DNA of 64,000 nucleotides from Cytophagales bacterium (GTDB lineage Bacteria; Bacteroidota; Bacteroidia; Cytophagales; Spirosomataceae). How positions within the stretch are numbered: position 1 is the stretch's first letter; every line of letters begins with the position of its first letter. Shown here one piece after another: positions 53,918 to 63,297 of this stretch. The translations under genes and the position numbers were made by a program. The stretch covers positions 31,704-95,703 of the forward strand of contig RDXN01000052.1 in the NCBI GenBank assembly GCA_004292855.1. Reading direction: 5' to 3'. Below the pieces are notes generated by a model, which worked only from the letters and a program-made list of their open reading frames with translations, was not told the origin of the DNA and made no database searches.

Positions 53918-53953
53918 ACAAAAGCCCCTTCTCCGTTGCCAGAGAAGGGGCTT
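53918..53953 (-). terminator. Intrinsic terminator after infB
   Basis: Perfect 12-pair stem (53922-53933 with 53942-53953), 8-base loop, followed on the minus strand by TTTTGTTT. It separates infB from the AAA ATPase gene. Confidence 0.75.
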
Positions 53954-53973
53954 CTTATATAATCTTGTTCTTC

Positions 53974-56900
53974 TTACCGCTCTGTCGAGGCAAGCGTGCG
54001 TTTCACTTCCTTCATTTCGAAGCCTTCGATCACGTCGCCCATCTGAATGTCGTTGAAGTTTTTGATGCTTAAACCACACTCGTAGCTCTGGCGAACCTCC
54101 GACACATCGTCTTTGTAGCGTTTCAGCGCGTCGATATCGCCGGTATGCACCACGATAAAGTCGCGGATGACACGGATTTTGTTGTTACGCTTAATGAAGC
54201 CGTCCGTAACCATACAACCGGCAACCGTACCGACTTTCGTGATTTTGAACACCTCGCGTACTTCAATATTACCCGTAATGATCTCTTCCTGCGTGGGGGC
54301 CAACAGACCTTCCATCGCATCTTTGAGTTCATTGATTGCATCGTAGATAATCGAGTACAGGCGAATCTCAATCTGCTCCTGCTCGGCCAACCGGCGAGCA
54401 TTCACCGACGGACGAACCTGGAAGCCAATGATGATGGCATCCGAAGCAGACGCTAACAACACGTCGGACTCAGAAATCTGACCCACCGCCTTGTGAATGA
54501 TATTCACCTGAACCTCACCCGTCGAGAGTTGCAGCAACGAGTCCGAGAGTGCTTCAACTGAACCGTCTACGTCGCCTTTCACAATCACATTCAGCTCCTT
54601 GAAGCTACCGATGGCCTTCCGACGACCGATCTCTTCGAGCGTAATGTGCTTGCGGGTTCGTAACGTTTGCTCACGCAGTAACTGCTCGCGCTTGTTTGCA
54701 ATTTCGCGGGCTTCGCGCTCCGTTTCCATCACATTGAACTTGTCGCCTGCCTGCGGGGCACCGGGAAGACCCAGAATCTGCACAGGCATCGAAGGCCCTG
54801 CTTCTTTGATCCGCTCAGCCCGGTCGTTGGTCATGGCCCGGATACGACCGTAGTGCGCCCCAACCAGAATCACGTCGCCCTGCTTGAGCGTACCCGTTTC
54901 TACCAGTACCGTCGATACGTAGCCCCGACCCTTATCGAGTTGGGCTTCGATCACCGTACCAATCGCACGACGGCTTGGGTTTGCCTTCAGTTCGAGAACT
55001 TCGGCTTCGAGCAGTACCTTTTCGAGCAGCTCGTCAACGCCCATACCGGATTTTGACGAAATTTCCTGCGACTGGTACTTGCCACCCCACTCCTCAACCA
55101 GAATATTCATTTGCGACAGGCCGTTGCGGATTTTCTCAGCATCAGCACCGGGCTTATCAACCTTCGAGAAGGCAAATACGATGGGTACACCCGCTACTTG
55201 AGCGTGGTTGATGGCCTCCCGCGTCTGGGGCATGATGCTATCGTCGGCAGCAATCACGATGATAACCACGTCGGTCACTTTCGCACCACGGGCACGCATG
55301 GCCGTAAAGGCTTCGTGACCAGGTGTATCCAGGAACGTAACCATCCGACCATCTTCTGTCTTCACACTGTAGGCACCGATGTGCTGCGTGATACCACCCG
55401 CTTCGCCAGCGGCCACTTTCGTGCGCCGGATGTAGTCGAGTAACGACGTTTTACCGTGGTCGACGTGGCCCATGATCGTTACGATTGGCGCACGAGGTTT
55501 GAGATCTTCTTCTGAGTCGACAATCGCTTCGAGGCCTGCTTCAACCTCCTGCTCAGCCGTTACGAACTCAACGTCATAGCCAAACTCGTCGGCAATAACG
55601 GTGATCGCTTCGGCGTCGAGACGCTGATTGATCGACACGAACATGCCAAGGCTCATGCAGGTTGCAATAACCTCGTTGACAGAAACGTCCATCATCGACG
55701 ACAGATCGTTGGCCGAGACAAACTCGGTTACTCTCAGCGTTTTTGAATCTTCGTTCTCCATCTCCATCCGCTCGCGTTCGCGTTCGCCCCGCTCCCGACG
55801 ACGATCCCGACGACGGTCGGCACCCCGGTTGGGTGAGTTACCCTGCAAACGGGCGTTGGTAGCCCGGATATTAGCGCGTACGTCCGCTTCGGATGGCACA
55901 TCGCGACGGTCGCGGTTGCCCGTACCCGTATTACCACCGCCAGGCCGGTTGTTGTTGCCACCCCGGCTTCCGCCACGGTTGTTGTTATTGTTATTACCAC
56001 CGCCCGGACGGTTGTTGTTAGCTCCCGGTGGACGGTTACCGCCACCACCTTGCTGTGGAGCACCTGTAGCGGGGCGGGCACCGCCCTGACCTGTTTGTCC
56101 ACCCGGTGCCGCGTTGGCATCCCGTGGACCGTTGTTGCGGTCGTTGCGGAAATTGTTACCACCCGGTGCGCCCGGTGCCGCGCCTTCGCGTGGCCCCCGA
56201 TTGCCTTGTCCGGGTTGGTTATTGCGGTTATCGGGCCGGTTTTGGTTGTTACCGTCACGTGGACCACGTGGACCGTTGTTCTGGTTATTTCCATCGCGAG
56301 GACCACGGTTTGGGTCGCGGTCATTGCGCGGGCCTTGGCCTGGTGCCTGACCACCTGGGCCAGCGGGTTGGCTCGAACTGGCAACGCTACCTTCCTTACC
56401 CCGAATCCGTTTCCGCTTGCCTTTGTCGCGGTCGCGACCGTTAGCCTGGCGGTTAAACTGACTTAGGTCGATGGTGCCCTTCACGGTCAGACCTTGCAAC
56501 TGCACCTTACCCTCGGCCCGAATCGTTTCGGGTTCAGCCTGTGGCGTCTCGGCGGGTGCCGGAGTAGCCGCTACCGGGGGGGCAATGGGTGTTGCTGGTG
56601 GCACGACGTTCTTTGGTGCGGCATCCCGTGGTGCGGCATCCCGACGATTCTCATTAGGTCGGTTGTTCGCTGGGCGGGCCGCCTGCGGAGCCGGAGTAAC
56701 TGGCTTCGCTACGACTGGTGGTGCTGGTTGAGGAGCCGGAGCCACTGGAGCTTTAACGTCTTCAACTGGCTTTTTGGCTTCTGGTTCCGGGGTCGGCTTT
56801 GGTGGCTCAACAGGCTTAGGAGCTGGAGCCGCCGGGGCCACTTCCTGAACTTTAGCTACCGGAGCAACTGGTTCAACGGGAGCCGGACGCGGGGCTTCAA

Positions 56901-57516
56901 CGGGTTTTGGAGCCGGAGCCACCGGAGTTGGTTCAGCCGCTTTGGCAACGGGTGTAACCGGAGCCGCTGGCTGATCTGGTGCAACCGCTTTTGGCGCAGC
57001 CGGAGCCGTTGGGGCCACCGTGCTGGTTGGTGGTGTTGCCGGAGCTGCGGGTTTGGCGTTGAGGTCAATCGTACCCAGAACCTTCAGGCCGGGTAGAGTT
57101 GCGCCAGTAGCTGCCGGTTTAGCTTCTGCTTGAGCGGCTGGCTTCGTTTCTGCGACGGGTTGCTGCGGTGCTACCGATGGGGCAGCATCCCGTGGTGCGA
57201 CATCCCGATTGGGGGTCGGGTTGGCAGCGGGGTCAATACGTCGCCCTGCGTCATCACGACGGTAGAGAATTACGTCATCGTCCTGCTTGCGGGGAGCCTC
57301 TGCCGGAGCCACGGGGGCGGGCTTCGAGGCACCGTTGAGCAGGTCGGGAGTCTTGTATTCTTTCGCCAACACTTCCAATTGCTCAAACGGAATTTTGGTA
57401 TTGGGGTTACTATCGACCTTATACCCTTTGGCAGACAGCTTGCTCACCACCGTGGTCAATCCCTGGTGGAGAACTCTTGCCACTTGGCTTAGTCGCATTG
57501 ATTTATCTTCTGCCAT
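53974..57516 (-). CDS. infB: Translation initiation factor IF-2
   Basis: GTPase that positions initiator tRNA on the 30S subunit. At 1180 residues it is long: an IF2-N domain (1-60), a Pro/Ala/Lys-rich linker (about 70-330), an Asn/Gly/Arg-rich low-complexity stretch (about 385-560), then the G domain with GHVDHGKT at 683-690 and DTPGHEAF. The G4 motif reads SKVD (784-787) instead of the usual NKxD. Domains II-IV follow to the C-terminus. Third gene of the rimP-nusA-infB operon, 76 bases after nusA. Confidence 0.97.
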   Translation of the reverse strand: MAEDKSMRLSQVARVLHQGLTTVVSKLSAKGYKVDSNPNTKIPFEQLEVLAKEYKTPDLLNGASKPAPVAPAEAPRKQDDDVILYRRDDAGRRIDPAANPTPNRDVAPRDAAPSVAPQQPVAETKPAAQAEAKPAATGATLPGLKVLGTIDLNAKPAAPATPPTSTVAPTAPAAPKAVAPDQPAAPVTPVAKAAEPTPVAPAPKPVEAPRPAPVEPVAPVAKVQEVAPAAPAPKPVEPPKPTPEPEAKKPVEDVKAPVAPAPQPAPPVVAKPVTPAPQAARPANNRPNENRRDAAPRDAAPKNVVPPATPIAPPVAATPAPAETPQAEPETIRAEGKVQLQGLTVKGTIDLSQFNRQANGRDRDKGKRKRIRGKEGSVASSSQPAGPGGQAPGQGPRNDRDPNRGPRDGNNQNNGPRGPRDGNNQNRPDNRNNQPGQGNRGPREGAAPGAPGGNNFRNDRNNGPRDANAAPGGQTGQGGARPATGAPQQGGGGNRPPGANNNRPGGGNNNNNNRGGSRGGNNNRPGGGNTGTGNRDRRDVPSEADVRANIRATNARLQGNSPNRGADRRRDRRRERGERERERMEMENEDSKTLRVTEFVSANDLSSMMDVSVNEVIATCMSLGMFVSINQRLDAEAITVIADEFGYDVEFVTAEQEVEAGLEAIVDSEEDLKPRAPIVTIMGHVDHGKTSLLDYIRRTKVAAGEAGGITQHIGAYSVKTEDGRMVTFLDTPGHEAFTAMRARGAKVTDVVIIVIAADDSIMPQTREAINHAQVAGVPIVFAFSKVDKPGADAEKIRNGLSQMNILVEEWGGKYQSQEISSKSGMGVDELLEKVLLEAEVLELKANPSRRAIGTVIEAQLDKGRGYVSTVLVETGTLKQGDVILVGAHYGRIRAMTNDRAERIKEAGPSMPVQILGLPGAPQAGDKFNVMETEREAREIANKREQLLREQTLRTRKHITLEEIGRRKAIGSFKELNVIVKGDVDGSVEALSDSLLQLSTGEVQVNIIHKAVGQISESDVLLASASDAIIIGFQVRPSVNARRLAEQEQIEIRLYSIIYDAINELKDAMEGLLAPTQEEIITGNIEVREVFKITKVGTVAGCMVTDGFIKRNNKIRVIRDFIVVHTGDIDALKRYKDDVSEVRQSYECGLSIKNFNDIQMGDVIEGFEMKEVKRTLASTER

Positions 57517-57592
57517 ACGTTCGGTATATGATCGGCAAATTTAGTGGTTGTTCCTTAGTAGTGAACACCAAGTAGGTCAATTAAAATCCCGC

Positions 57593-58837
57593 TTACTCAA
57601 ACTCTCTACGTAAAATGTCGAGTATCTCCTCGATTGTGGCCTCCTCCAGGTCAGTCAATCGGATTAGTTCTTCCTTCGTACGGGCCAATACGCTCTTTGC
57701 CGTATCGAGACCCACGCGCCGGAACTCGTCGATGATCCACTCGTCGATCTCGTCGGAGAACTCGGAGATAGCTACGTCCTCGTCGTCTTCCTGTCCTTCG
57801 TTATCGCGGAACACGTCAATTTCCATGTCGACCAACCGGCCCGCGAGCTTGATGTTCTGACCACCCCGGCCAATAGCCAACGACACCTGATCTGGCTTCA
57901 TAAACACCGATACCCGCCGGGTGTCTTTGTCGATGGTCATGGTACTTACTTTAGCCGGGCTGAGAGCACGACTAATGAGCAGTTCCAGGTTCTCGGTGTA
58001 GTTGATGACGTCGATGTTCTCGTTGTTCAATTCACGCACAATGGCGTGAATCCGTGAACCTTTCATACCTACGCAGGCACCCACGGGGTCAATACGGTCA
58101 TCGTACGACTCAACGGCCACTTTGGCGCGTTCGCCCGGTTCCCGCACAATCTTGCGAATCGAGATAATACCGTCGTAAATCTCAGGTATCTCCTGCTCGA
58201 ACAGCCGCTCCAAAAACACGGGCGATGTGCGCGACAAGACAATCTTGGGCGTGCCGTTGTTCATGTCGACCCGGTGGATGACCGCCTTCAGATTTTCGCC
58301 TTTGCGGGGCCGGTCTTTCGGGATTTGTTCGCCACGGGGCAGGCTCAACTCGTTGTTCTCGTTATCGACCAGAATTGTCTCGTTCTTTACCAACTGATAC
58401 ACCTCTGCCGACACCAGATCGCCCACCTGATCTTTATATTTCTGGTACAAAATCTCTTTTTCGAGGTCTTTTACCTTCTGAATAAGCGTTTGACGAGCCG
58501 TTTGCACCACCCGACGACCGAAATCTTCGAGCTTTACCTCTTCGGCTACCTGCTCACCCACTTCAAAGTCGTCCTGAATTTTGCGCGCTTCGGCGAGGGG
58601 AATTTTGTCGTAATCCCAAATATCCTCCGAATTGTCGTCGACAATCTCGCGGGTGCGCCACATTTCGAGGTCACCGCTCTCGGCGTTGATAATCACGTCA
58701 AAATTTTCGTCGGTGCCGTATTTTTTACGAATCATCGTCCGAAACACCTCCTCCAAAATGGCGATCATGGTGGGCCGGTCGATATTCTTTGACCGGGCGA
58801 AGTCGGAGAACGACTCGATTAGTAAGCTGCTGGTCAT
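57593..58837 (-). CDS. nusA: Transcription termination/antitermination factor NusA
   Basis: 414 residues: N-terminal RNA-polymerase-binding domain (about 1-125), S1 domain (about 130-200), two KH domains (about 205-345; SRIHAIVRELNNENIDVI and LAIGRGGQNIKLA), and a short helix-hairpin-helix tail. It binds RNA and polymerase and modulates pausing and termination. A one-arm heptamer repeat (58848-58882) lies in the gap to rimP. Confidence 0.96.
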   Translation of the reverse strand: MTSSLLIESFSDFARSKNIDRPTMIAILEEVFRTMIRKKYGTDENFDVIINAESGDLEMWRTREIVDDNSEDIWDYDKIPLAEARKIQDDFEVGEQVAEEVKLEDFGRRVVQTARQTLIQKVKDLEKEILYQKYKDQVGDLVSAEVYQLVKNETILVDNENNELSLPRGEQIPKDRPRKGENLKAVIHRVDMNNGTPKIVLSRTSPVFLERLFEQEIPEIYDGIISIRKIVREPGERAKVAVESYDDRIDPVGACVGMKGSRIHAIVRELNNENIDVINYTENLELLISRALSPAKVSTMTIDKDTRRVSVFMKPDQVSLAIGRGGQNIKLAGRLVDMEIDVFRDNEGQEDDEDVAISEFSDEIDEWIIDEFRRVGLDTAKSVLARTKEELIRLTDLEEATIEEILDILRREFE

Positions 58838-58847
58838 TTTTTAGTTG

Positions 58848-58882
58848 AAGTCTAAAGTCAAAAGTCGAAGGTCAAAAGTCGG
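58848..58882. repeat. Heptamer repeat between rimP and nusA, AAGTCNA family
   Basis: Five 7-base units (AAGTCTA, AAGTCAA, AAGTCGA, AGGTCAA, AAGTCGG), one arm only, 11 bases upstream of the nusA ATG. Confidence 0.85.
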
Positions 58883-58906
58883 CGATAAACGCAATCAACT
58901 AAGGAC

Positions 58907-59419
58907 CTATTTAAACGATATTTCTACAATTGCCTGTTTTATGTGATCAAACAGGAACGGTGTAAGGCCTACGGGTTCGGGTGCCAACCCGGCTGCTAAA
59001 GCAGCTTTTTGTTTTGTTTTTGAGAGCTTAATAGCCTCAACGTCAAGCACTATCTGCTCGTCCGTCGCGCTGTCGAGTATTCCTTTCAACAGTTTGCCAT
59101 CCGTTAGCGTCAGGGCTAACGACCGACCCAAGTTGCGCCGAAACTGCCGGGGCGTGGTCAAGGGAAAATCAACCCCCGGCGACGATACTTCGAGCGTGAA
59201 CGGAGCCTCCCCGAAAAAATTCATTTCTTCCATCTGATTGCCGAGTTGTCGGCTGATGGTCGCGCACTCGTCAATCGTAATGCCGGTATCGCTGTCGAGC
59301 AGCACCGTCACCTTCAGTTTTCCGCCCCGCGCTCCGGCCACCTTCACGTCGACAGCATAGAAATAGTCGTTGTTGAGGTACGATTGAAGCAGTTCGGTTA
59401 TTTTTGCAACGTCATTCAT
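58907..59419 (-). CDS. rimP: Ribosome maturation factor RimP
   Basis: Assists 30S subunit maturation. 170 residues, normal; the block VSSPGVDFPLTTPRQFRRNLGR near residues 78-99 is diagnostic, preceded by the acidic DSDTGITIDECATISRQL strand-helix. First gene of the rimP-nusA-infB operon. A terminator-like hairpin stands between the candidate promoter and its ATG. Confidence 0.95.
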   Translation of the reverse strand: MNDVAKITELLQSYLNNDYFYAVDVKVAGARGGKLKVTVLLDSDTGITIDECATISRQLGNQMEEMNFFGEAPFTLEVSSPGVDFPLTTPRQFRRNLGRSLALTLTDGKLLKGILDSATDEQIVLDVEAIKLSKTKQKAALAAGLAPEPVGLTPFLFDHIKQAIVEISFK

Positions 59420-59428
59420 GCCTTATGG

Positions 59429-59457
59429 CTAATAAAAAAAGGGAGTCAATCTCCCTT
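59429..59457 (-). terminator. Terminator-like hairpin in the rimP-nusA-infB leader (possible attenuator)
   Basis: Seven-pair stem AAGGGAG/CTCCCTT (59439-59445 with 59451-59457), 5-base loop, followed on the minus strand by TTTTTTTATT. It lies downstream of the candidate promoter and only about 20 bases before the rimP ATG, so it would end transcription of the operon's own leader. Confidence 0.65.
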
Positions 59458-59485
59458 GCCGCACTCACATCCTTGATAAACGGTG

Positions 59486-59516
59486 CAAAGATAAGGCGTT
59501 GAACCTGAAATAGCAA
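59486..59516 (-). promoter_or_regulatory. Candidate promoter of the rimP-nusA-infB operon
   Basis: On the minus strand TTGC (59516-59513), 19 bases, TATCTTTG (59493-59486): close to the Bacteroidota consensus with the right spacing. The predicted leader is about 60 bases. Confidence 0.5.
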
Positions 59517-59531
59517 GCAATCCCCCCGCAC

Positions 59532-60662
59532 ATGCCCATCCTCCAAACGGCCCGCCGACTTCTGCAATTGTTTTTCCGGTCGTTGTTCTGGTCGCTCAAT
59601 ATCGGGCTGGTACTCTACACACTATTGGCGTACTGGCTTCTGTATGACTTACTCGTGCAACACTGGTCGGCGAGTATGGTCATGATTACGCTGCCCGTTG
59701 CCTGGGTGCTCAATGGTCTATACGTGGCGTTGTGGTTGTTCGCCAATCGCTGGCGGGCCGTTCTGTCGGGCCTGACGCTGCTGGCGGGCTTCTGGCTATG
59801 GCCCCGAACGCTGGCCCTCAACACGGCCGAGCCGAACAATGGGCGCGAGCCGACATTGAGCCTGCTTAGTTACAACGTGGCCAATTTCCGCTCCGACGAA
59901 TTTTATAATACCCCGCCCAAACGCAAAAAGGCTCAACAGATTACCGACTGGGTGGTTGAACACGAGGCTCCAGTGAAGTGTTTTCAGGAGTTTTATAACT
60001 CGCAGCGTCACCCGACGCTACACATGGCCAAACGACTCCGGGATGCGGGTTATCGGTACGAGGCTATGCTAAATCCGTATTACTTCCAGGTACCGGATTG
60101 TTTTATTGGCGTGGCCATCTACTCAAAGTACCCCATTGTTCAGCAGGGTCGTGAGCCGTTTGAACAGCACACCCACAACGGCATCGTTTGGGCCGACATC
60201 GCGGTGGGCACCGATACGATTCGCATCGTTAACGTTCACCTGGAGTCGATGGGAATTCGGGTGGGGCGCGTGCTGAAACAGGAAGAAATGGCGGGTGTCC
60301 GAGCCGAAACGCGGGGCATTCTGTCGTTGCTCCGCGAGGGATTTATGGCCCGTCAGGGGCAGATTCGTCGGGTCGAGAACTACATAACGGGTAGTCGATA
60401 TCCGGTGATTGTTACGGGCGATTTCAACGACACGCCCTACAGTGTTACCTACGGACGAATGCGTCAGCGGTTCAGTAATGCCTTCGAGGAAGCCGGGCAG
60501 GGCTTTGGGTTCACACTCAATCGCGCTCCCAACTTTCTCCGCATCGACAACCAATTTTACGACGCGACGCGCCTAACCGCTCATCAATTCAAAACCTATC
60601 GCGACGTGCCGTTTTCGGACCATTTTCCGATTTGGGGGGAGTATTTAATGCGTGGTGAGTAA
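59532..60662 (+). CDS. Endonuclease/exonuclease/phosphatase-family protein with N-terminal membrane segments
   Basis: 376 residues: two to three membrane segments in the first 95 residues, then an EEP-fold domain with LLSYNVANFR, CFQEF, VTGDFNDTPYS and the C-terminal SDHFPIWG metal/catalytic motifs. The catalytic domain probably faces outside the cytoplasm; the substrate (nucleic acid, phospholipid or phosphoinositide-like) is unknown. Its stop is written in a small heptamer repeat. Confidence 0.9.
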   Translation: MPILQTARRLLQLFFRSLFWSLNIGLVLYTLLAYWLLYDLLVQHWSASMVMITLPVAWVLNGLYVALWLFANRWRAVLSGLTLLAGFWLWPRTLALNTAEPNNGREPTLSLLSYNVANFRSDEFYNTPPKRKKAQQITDWVVEHEAPVKCFQEFYNSQRHPTLHMAKRLRDAGYRYEAMLNPYYFQVPDCFIGVAIYSKYPIVQQGREPFEQHTHNGIVWADIAVGTDTIRIVNVHLESMGIRVGRVLKQEEMAGVRAETRGILSLLREGFMARQGQIRRVENYITGSRYPVIVTGDFNDTPYSVTYGRMRQRFSNAFEEAGQGFGFTLNRAPNFLRIDNQFYDATRLTAHQFKTYRDVPFSDHFPIWGEYLMRGE

Positions 60663-60684
60663 TGCGCATTAATCATTACGCATT
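60656..60684. repeat. Small heptamer repeat between convergent genes, AATGCGN family
   Basis: On the minus strand the units AATGCGT, AATGATT, AATGCGC stand in a row; a short AGTAATG arm faces them. It includes the stop codon of the EEP gene and ends 3 bases before the moaE stop. Confidence 0.55.
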
Positions 60685-60686
60685 CT

Positions 60687-61097
60687 TTACGGCGTTGCAT
60701 TCACCCAAACTTCTCCGTTGGTGAAGATCTCCTTTTTCCAGATCGGAACGGTTTGTTTGATGGTGTCGATGATGTAGCGTGTGGCCTCGAACGCATCCCC
60801 ACGGTGGGGGGTCGATACGCCGATGAGCACGGCCATTTCGCCAATGCGTAACAGGCCCGTCCGGTGAACTACCAGGCATTTCAGGATGGGCCAACGGCGG
60901 TGAGCCTCATCCACAATCTTTTGCATTTCGGAAATCGCCATGCGGTCGTAGGCTTCATATTCGAGCCGGTCAACGGGACGTTCCTGCGTGTTGTCGCGTA
61001 CGACGCCTAAGAAAAAATCAATGGCACCGGCTCCGTCGGCCTGCATATATTTGTAAGCAGACCCCAGGTCGATAGGGTCGGAAGTAAGAGCAATCAT
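60687..61097 (-). CDS. moaE: Molybdopterin synthase catalytic subunit MoaE
   Basis: With MoaD converts precursor Z to molybdopterin. 136 residues from the ATG at 61097; longer readings run through moaD. The blocks GAIDFFLGVVRDNT, YEAYDRMA, VVHRTGLLRIGEMAVLIGVS and the C-terminal PIWKKEIF are standard for MoaE. It lies 7 bases after moaD. Confidence 0.94.
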   Translation of the reverse strand: MIALTSDPIDLGSAYKYMQADGAGAIDFFLGVVRDNTQERPVDRLEYEAYDRMAISEMQKIVDEAHRRWPILKCLVVHRTGLLRIGEMAVLIGVSTPHRGDAFEATRYIIDTIKQTVPIWKKEIFTNGEVWVNATP

Positions 61098-61104
61098 AAG
61101 AATA

Positions 61105-61353
61105 CTACCCCCCACTAACGGGCGGAATGAGGGCGATTTCGTCGGTTGATTTGAGTTCCTGGTCAGGGTCGGCATATTCGCCATTGACGGCCACGAGTAA
61201 GGCACGGATTTCGGCCAAGCGCGGGTACTGACCATGCAGTTGCGCGAGCAGGTCCGACACGCGGGCGTTAGGGGGGAGCGAGTGCCGGATGGCCGTTTGC
61301 CCCGTGATGTCGCGGGTGATACCGAACAGTAAAACGTTTACGGGTGCGTTCAT
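61105..61353 (-). CDS. moaD: Molybdopterin synthase sulfur carrier subunit MoaD
   Basis: Ubiquitin-fold sulfur carrier of 82 residues from the ATG at 61353 (MNAPVNVLLFG). The C-terminus VSGG is the thiocarboxylated double-glycine end; the ALIPPVSGG tail and VNGEYAD block fit MoaD. No other molybdenum cofactor gene is seen in the window. Confidence 0.93.
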   Translation of the reverse strand: MNAPVNVLLFGITRDITGQTAIRHSLPPNARVSDLLAQLHGQYPRLAEIRALLVAVNGEYADPDQELKSTDEIALIPPVSGG

Positions 61354-61430
61354 AATCCAAAGTAACGGAAAAAGGGCTAACAGGAAAAGAGGTACGTTGA
61401 GTTCGTGCATTTACCGAACCGGATAGCAGC

Positions 61431-61448
61431 TATTTTTGGTTATATTTG
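61431..61448 (+). promoter_or_regulatory. Candidate -7 elements before the Uma2-VWA pair
   Basis: TATTTTTG (61431-61438) and TATATTTG (61441-61448) both fit TANNTTTG, 20-37 bases before the ATG at 61468. Confidence 0.35.
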
Positions 61449-61467
61449 AGAAAATCAGTTGGTACGT

Positions 61468-62046
61468 ATGGAACTGGAACTTCGCACCCTTTACCCGCCC
61501 CGTCAGCACTCGTTCGACGACGATTTCTTTTTTGCCCTTTGCCAGGCCAACGAAACCGTCCGGCTCGAACGTGATGCCCTCGGAAACATCATTTTTATGC
61601 CCCCTACCGGAACCGAAACAGGACAGTACAATTTTGAATTAGCGGTTGAGTTTGGAATCTGGAACCGCCGTACGCAGTTAGGCTACGCCTTCGATTCCTC
61701 GACGGGGTTCAAACTGCCTAACTCTGCCGTTCGGTCGCCCGACGTGTCGTGGGTACGCAGGGAGCGAATGGATGCCCTGAGCGACGACGAGCGTCAGGGG
61801 TTTGCTTTGCTCTGTCCTGATTTTGTGGTGGAGCTTCGGTCGGCAAGCGACGAGCTAAAACCGCTCAAGGAAAAAATGGAGGAGTACCGCGATAATGGCG
61901 TTCGGTTGGGATGGCTCATCGACCGGGCCGGTAAGCAGGTGTTTATCTACCGCGAAAACGGTTCCATTGAAATTGTAAAAGGGCCATCTGTACAGTTGTC
62001 CGGCGAAGATGTGTTGCCCGGTTTTACCCTAAAATTAACGTTATGA
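61468..62046 (+). CDS. Uma2-family (DUF820) putative endonuclease, copy 2
   Basis: 192 residues from the ATG at 61468 (a TTG at 61459 adds three). PD-(D/E)XK-like core: VRSPDVSWV, LCPDFVVELRS, then EEYRDNGVRLGWLID. It belongs to a different subgroup from copy 1 at 50624 (less than clear similarity outside the core). Its stop overlaps the start of the VWA gene (ATGA), so the two are translated together. Confidence 0.87.
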   Translation: MELELRTLYPPRQHSFDDDFFFALCQANETVRLERDALGNIIFMPPTGTETGQYNFELAVEFGIWNRRTQLGYAFDSSTGFKLPNSAVRSPDVSWVRRERMDALSDDERQGFALLCPDFVVELRSASDELKPLKEKMEEYRDNGVRLGWLIDRAGKQVFIYRENGSIEIVKGPSVQLSGEDVLPGFTLKLTL

Positions 62047-63146
62047 AAGGCTTTCAATTCTCTCAATACGTGCCGCCTGAGCAAAAGGACGGCAATAAAT
62101 TCGATCAGTTGCTGAACATTTTCCAGCAATTGCTCCTCATCACCTCGGGCGATGTGGAGCAGGCTATGGCCTGGATGAACCAACTCGACCGACAATACAG
62201 CCTCACCGACGATACCTACGGGATGGGCGATTTCTTTCAGGAGTTGAAAGACAAGGGCTACCTGACCGAAGAAAATGCCGGAGGCCAACTACGGATGACG
62301 CCCAAAAGCGAGCAGACCATTCGTAAATCGGCCCTGGACGAGATTTTCGGTAAGCTGAAACGCTCCAACGCGGGGGGCAACCACAACACGCCTTTCACGG
62401 GTACGGGCGACGAACTAAGCAGCGACATTCGGACGTATCAGTTCGGTGATTCGCTGGAGCAGATTTCCATGACCGAGTCGATCCGTAACGCGCAGATTAA
62501 CAGTGGCGTGGAGGATTTTACGCTGATGGAGCGTGACCTGGAGGTGACGCAGAAGGAGCACAAAACCCAGACGTCGACGGTGCTGATGATCGACATTAGC
62601 CACTCGATGATTCTGTACGGCGAAGACCGAATTACGCCCGCCAAAAAGGTGGCCCTCGCCCTCACCGAGCTGGTCAAGCAGAAATACCCGAAGGACACCC
62701 TCGACATTGTGGTGTTTGGCAACGATGCCTGGCAGATTCAGGCCAAAGACCTGCCGTATCTGGAGGTTGGTCCCTACCACACCAACACCGTGGCGGGGCT
62801 TGAACTGGCGATGGACTTGCTGCGCCGACGTAAGAACAAGAACAAGCAAATTTTCATGATTACGGACGGGAAACCGACCTGCCTGAAAGAGGGGATTAAG
62901 TACTACAAAAACTCGTTCGGCTTGGACCGGAAGGTGGTGAGCAAGACCCTTACCCTTGCGGCACAAGCCCGCCGACTCGAAATCCCGATCACGACATTCA
63001 TGATTGCCACCGACCCGTACCTGAAGCAATTTGTGCAGGAGTTCACGAAGGTGAACAATGGCCGGGCCTACTACAGCGGCCTACAGGGCCTCGGAAACAT
63101 GATGTTCGAGGACTTCCAGCGGAACCGGCGGAAGAATATAAAGTAA
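62043..63146 (+). CDS. VWA-domain protein, probable partner of the AAA ATPase
   Basis: 367 residues. A helical N-terminal region (1-110) precedes a VWA domain with the metal-site motif D184-I-S186-H-S188 and a later ITDGKPT loop. Such proteins pair with magnesium-chelatase-like ATPases; the fitting ATPase is at 52333-53847, about 10 kb away and on the other strand. Target unknown. A terminator follows. Confidence 0.88.
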   Translation: MKGFQFSQYVPPEQKDGNKFDQLLNIFQQLLLITSGDVEQAMAWMNQLDRQYSLTDDTYGMGDFFQELKDKGYLTEENAGGQLRMTPKSEQTIRKSALDEIFGKLKRSNAGGNHNTPFTGTGDELSSDIRTYQFGDSLEQISMTESIRNAQINSGVEDFTLMERDLEVTQKEHKTQTSTVLMIDISHSMILYGEDRITPAKKVALALTELVKQKYPKDTLDIVVFGNDAWQIQAKDLPYLEVGPYHTNTVAGLELAMDLLRRRKNKNKQIFMITDGKPTCLKEGIKYYKNSFGLDRKVVSKTLTLAAQARRLEIPITTFMIATDPYLKQFVQEFTKVNNGRAYYSGLQGLGNMMFEDFQRNRRKNIK

Positions 63147-63168
63147 AGGGAGTGGAGGAGGAATGGAG

Positions 63169-63200
63169 AAAGGAACTGGCTGGGGCTGGTTCCTTTTTTT
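63169..63200 (+). terminator. Intrinsic terminator after the VWA gene
   Basis: Eight-pair stem AAAGGAAC/GTTCCTTT (63169-63176 with 63189-63196), 12-base loop, T run to 63200. Confidence 0.75.
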
Positions 63201-63257
63201 GTTGCCCCGGTCCCTCGTATAATTTCCACCCTATGACCACGCCCAACGGGGGCTGAT

Positions 63258-63265
63258 TATATTTG
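63258..63265 (+). promoter_or_regulatory. Candidate -7 element before dndC
   Basis: TATATTTG matches TANNTTTG exactly, 33 bases before the ATG at 63298; no clear -33 element. Confidence 0.4.
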
Positions 63266-63297
63266 TGGAATCAAACACTCACCGACGCCACCTGATT

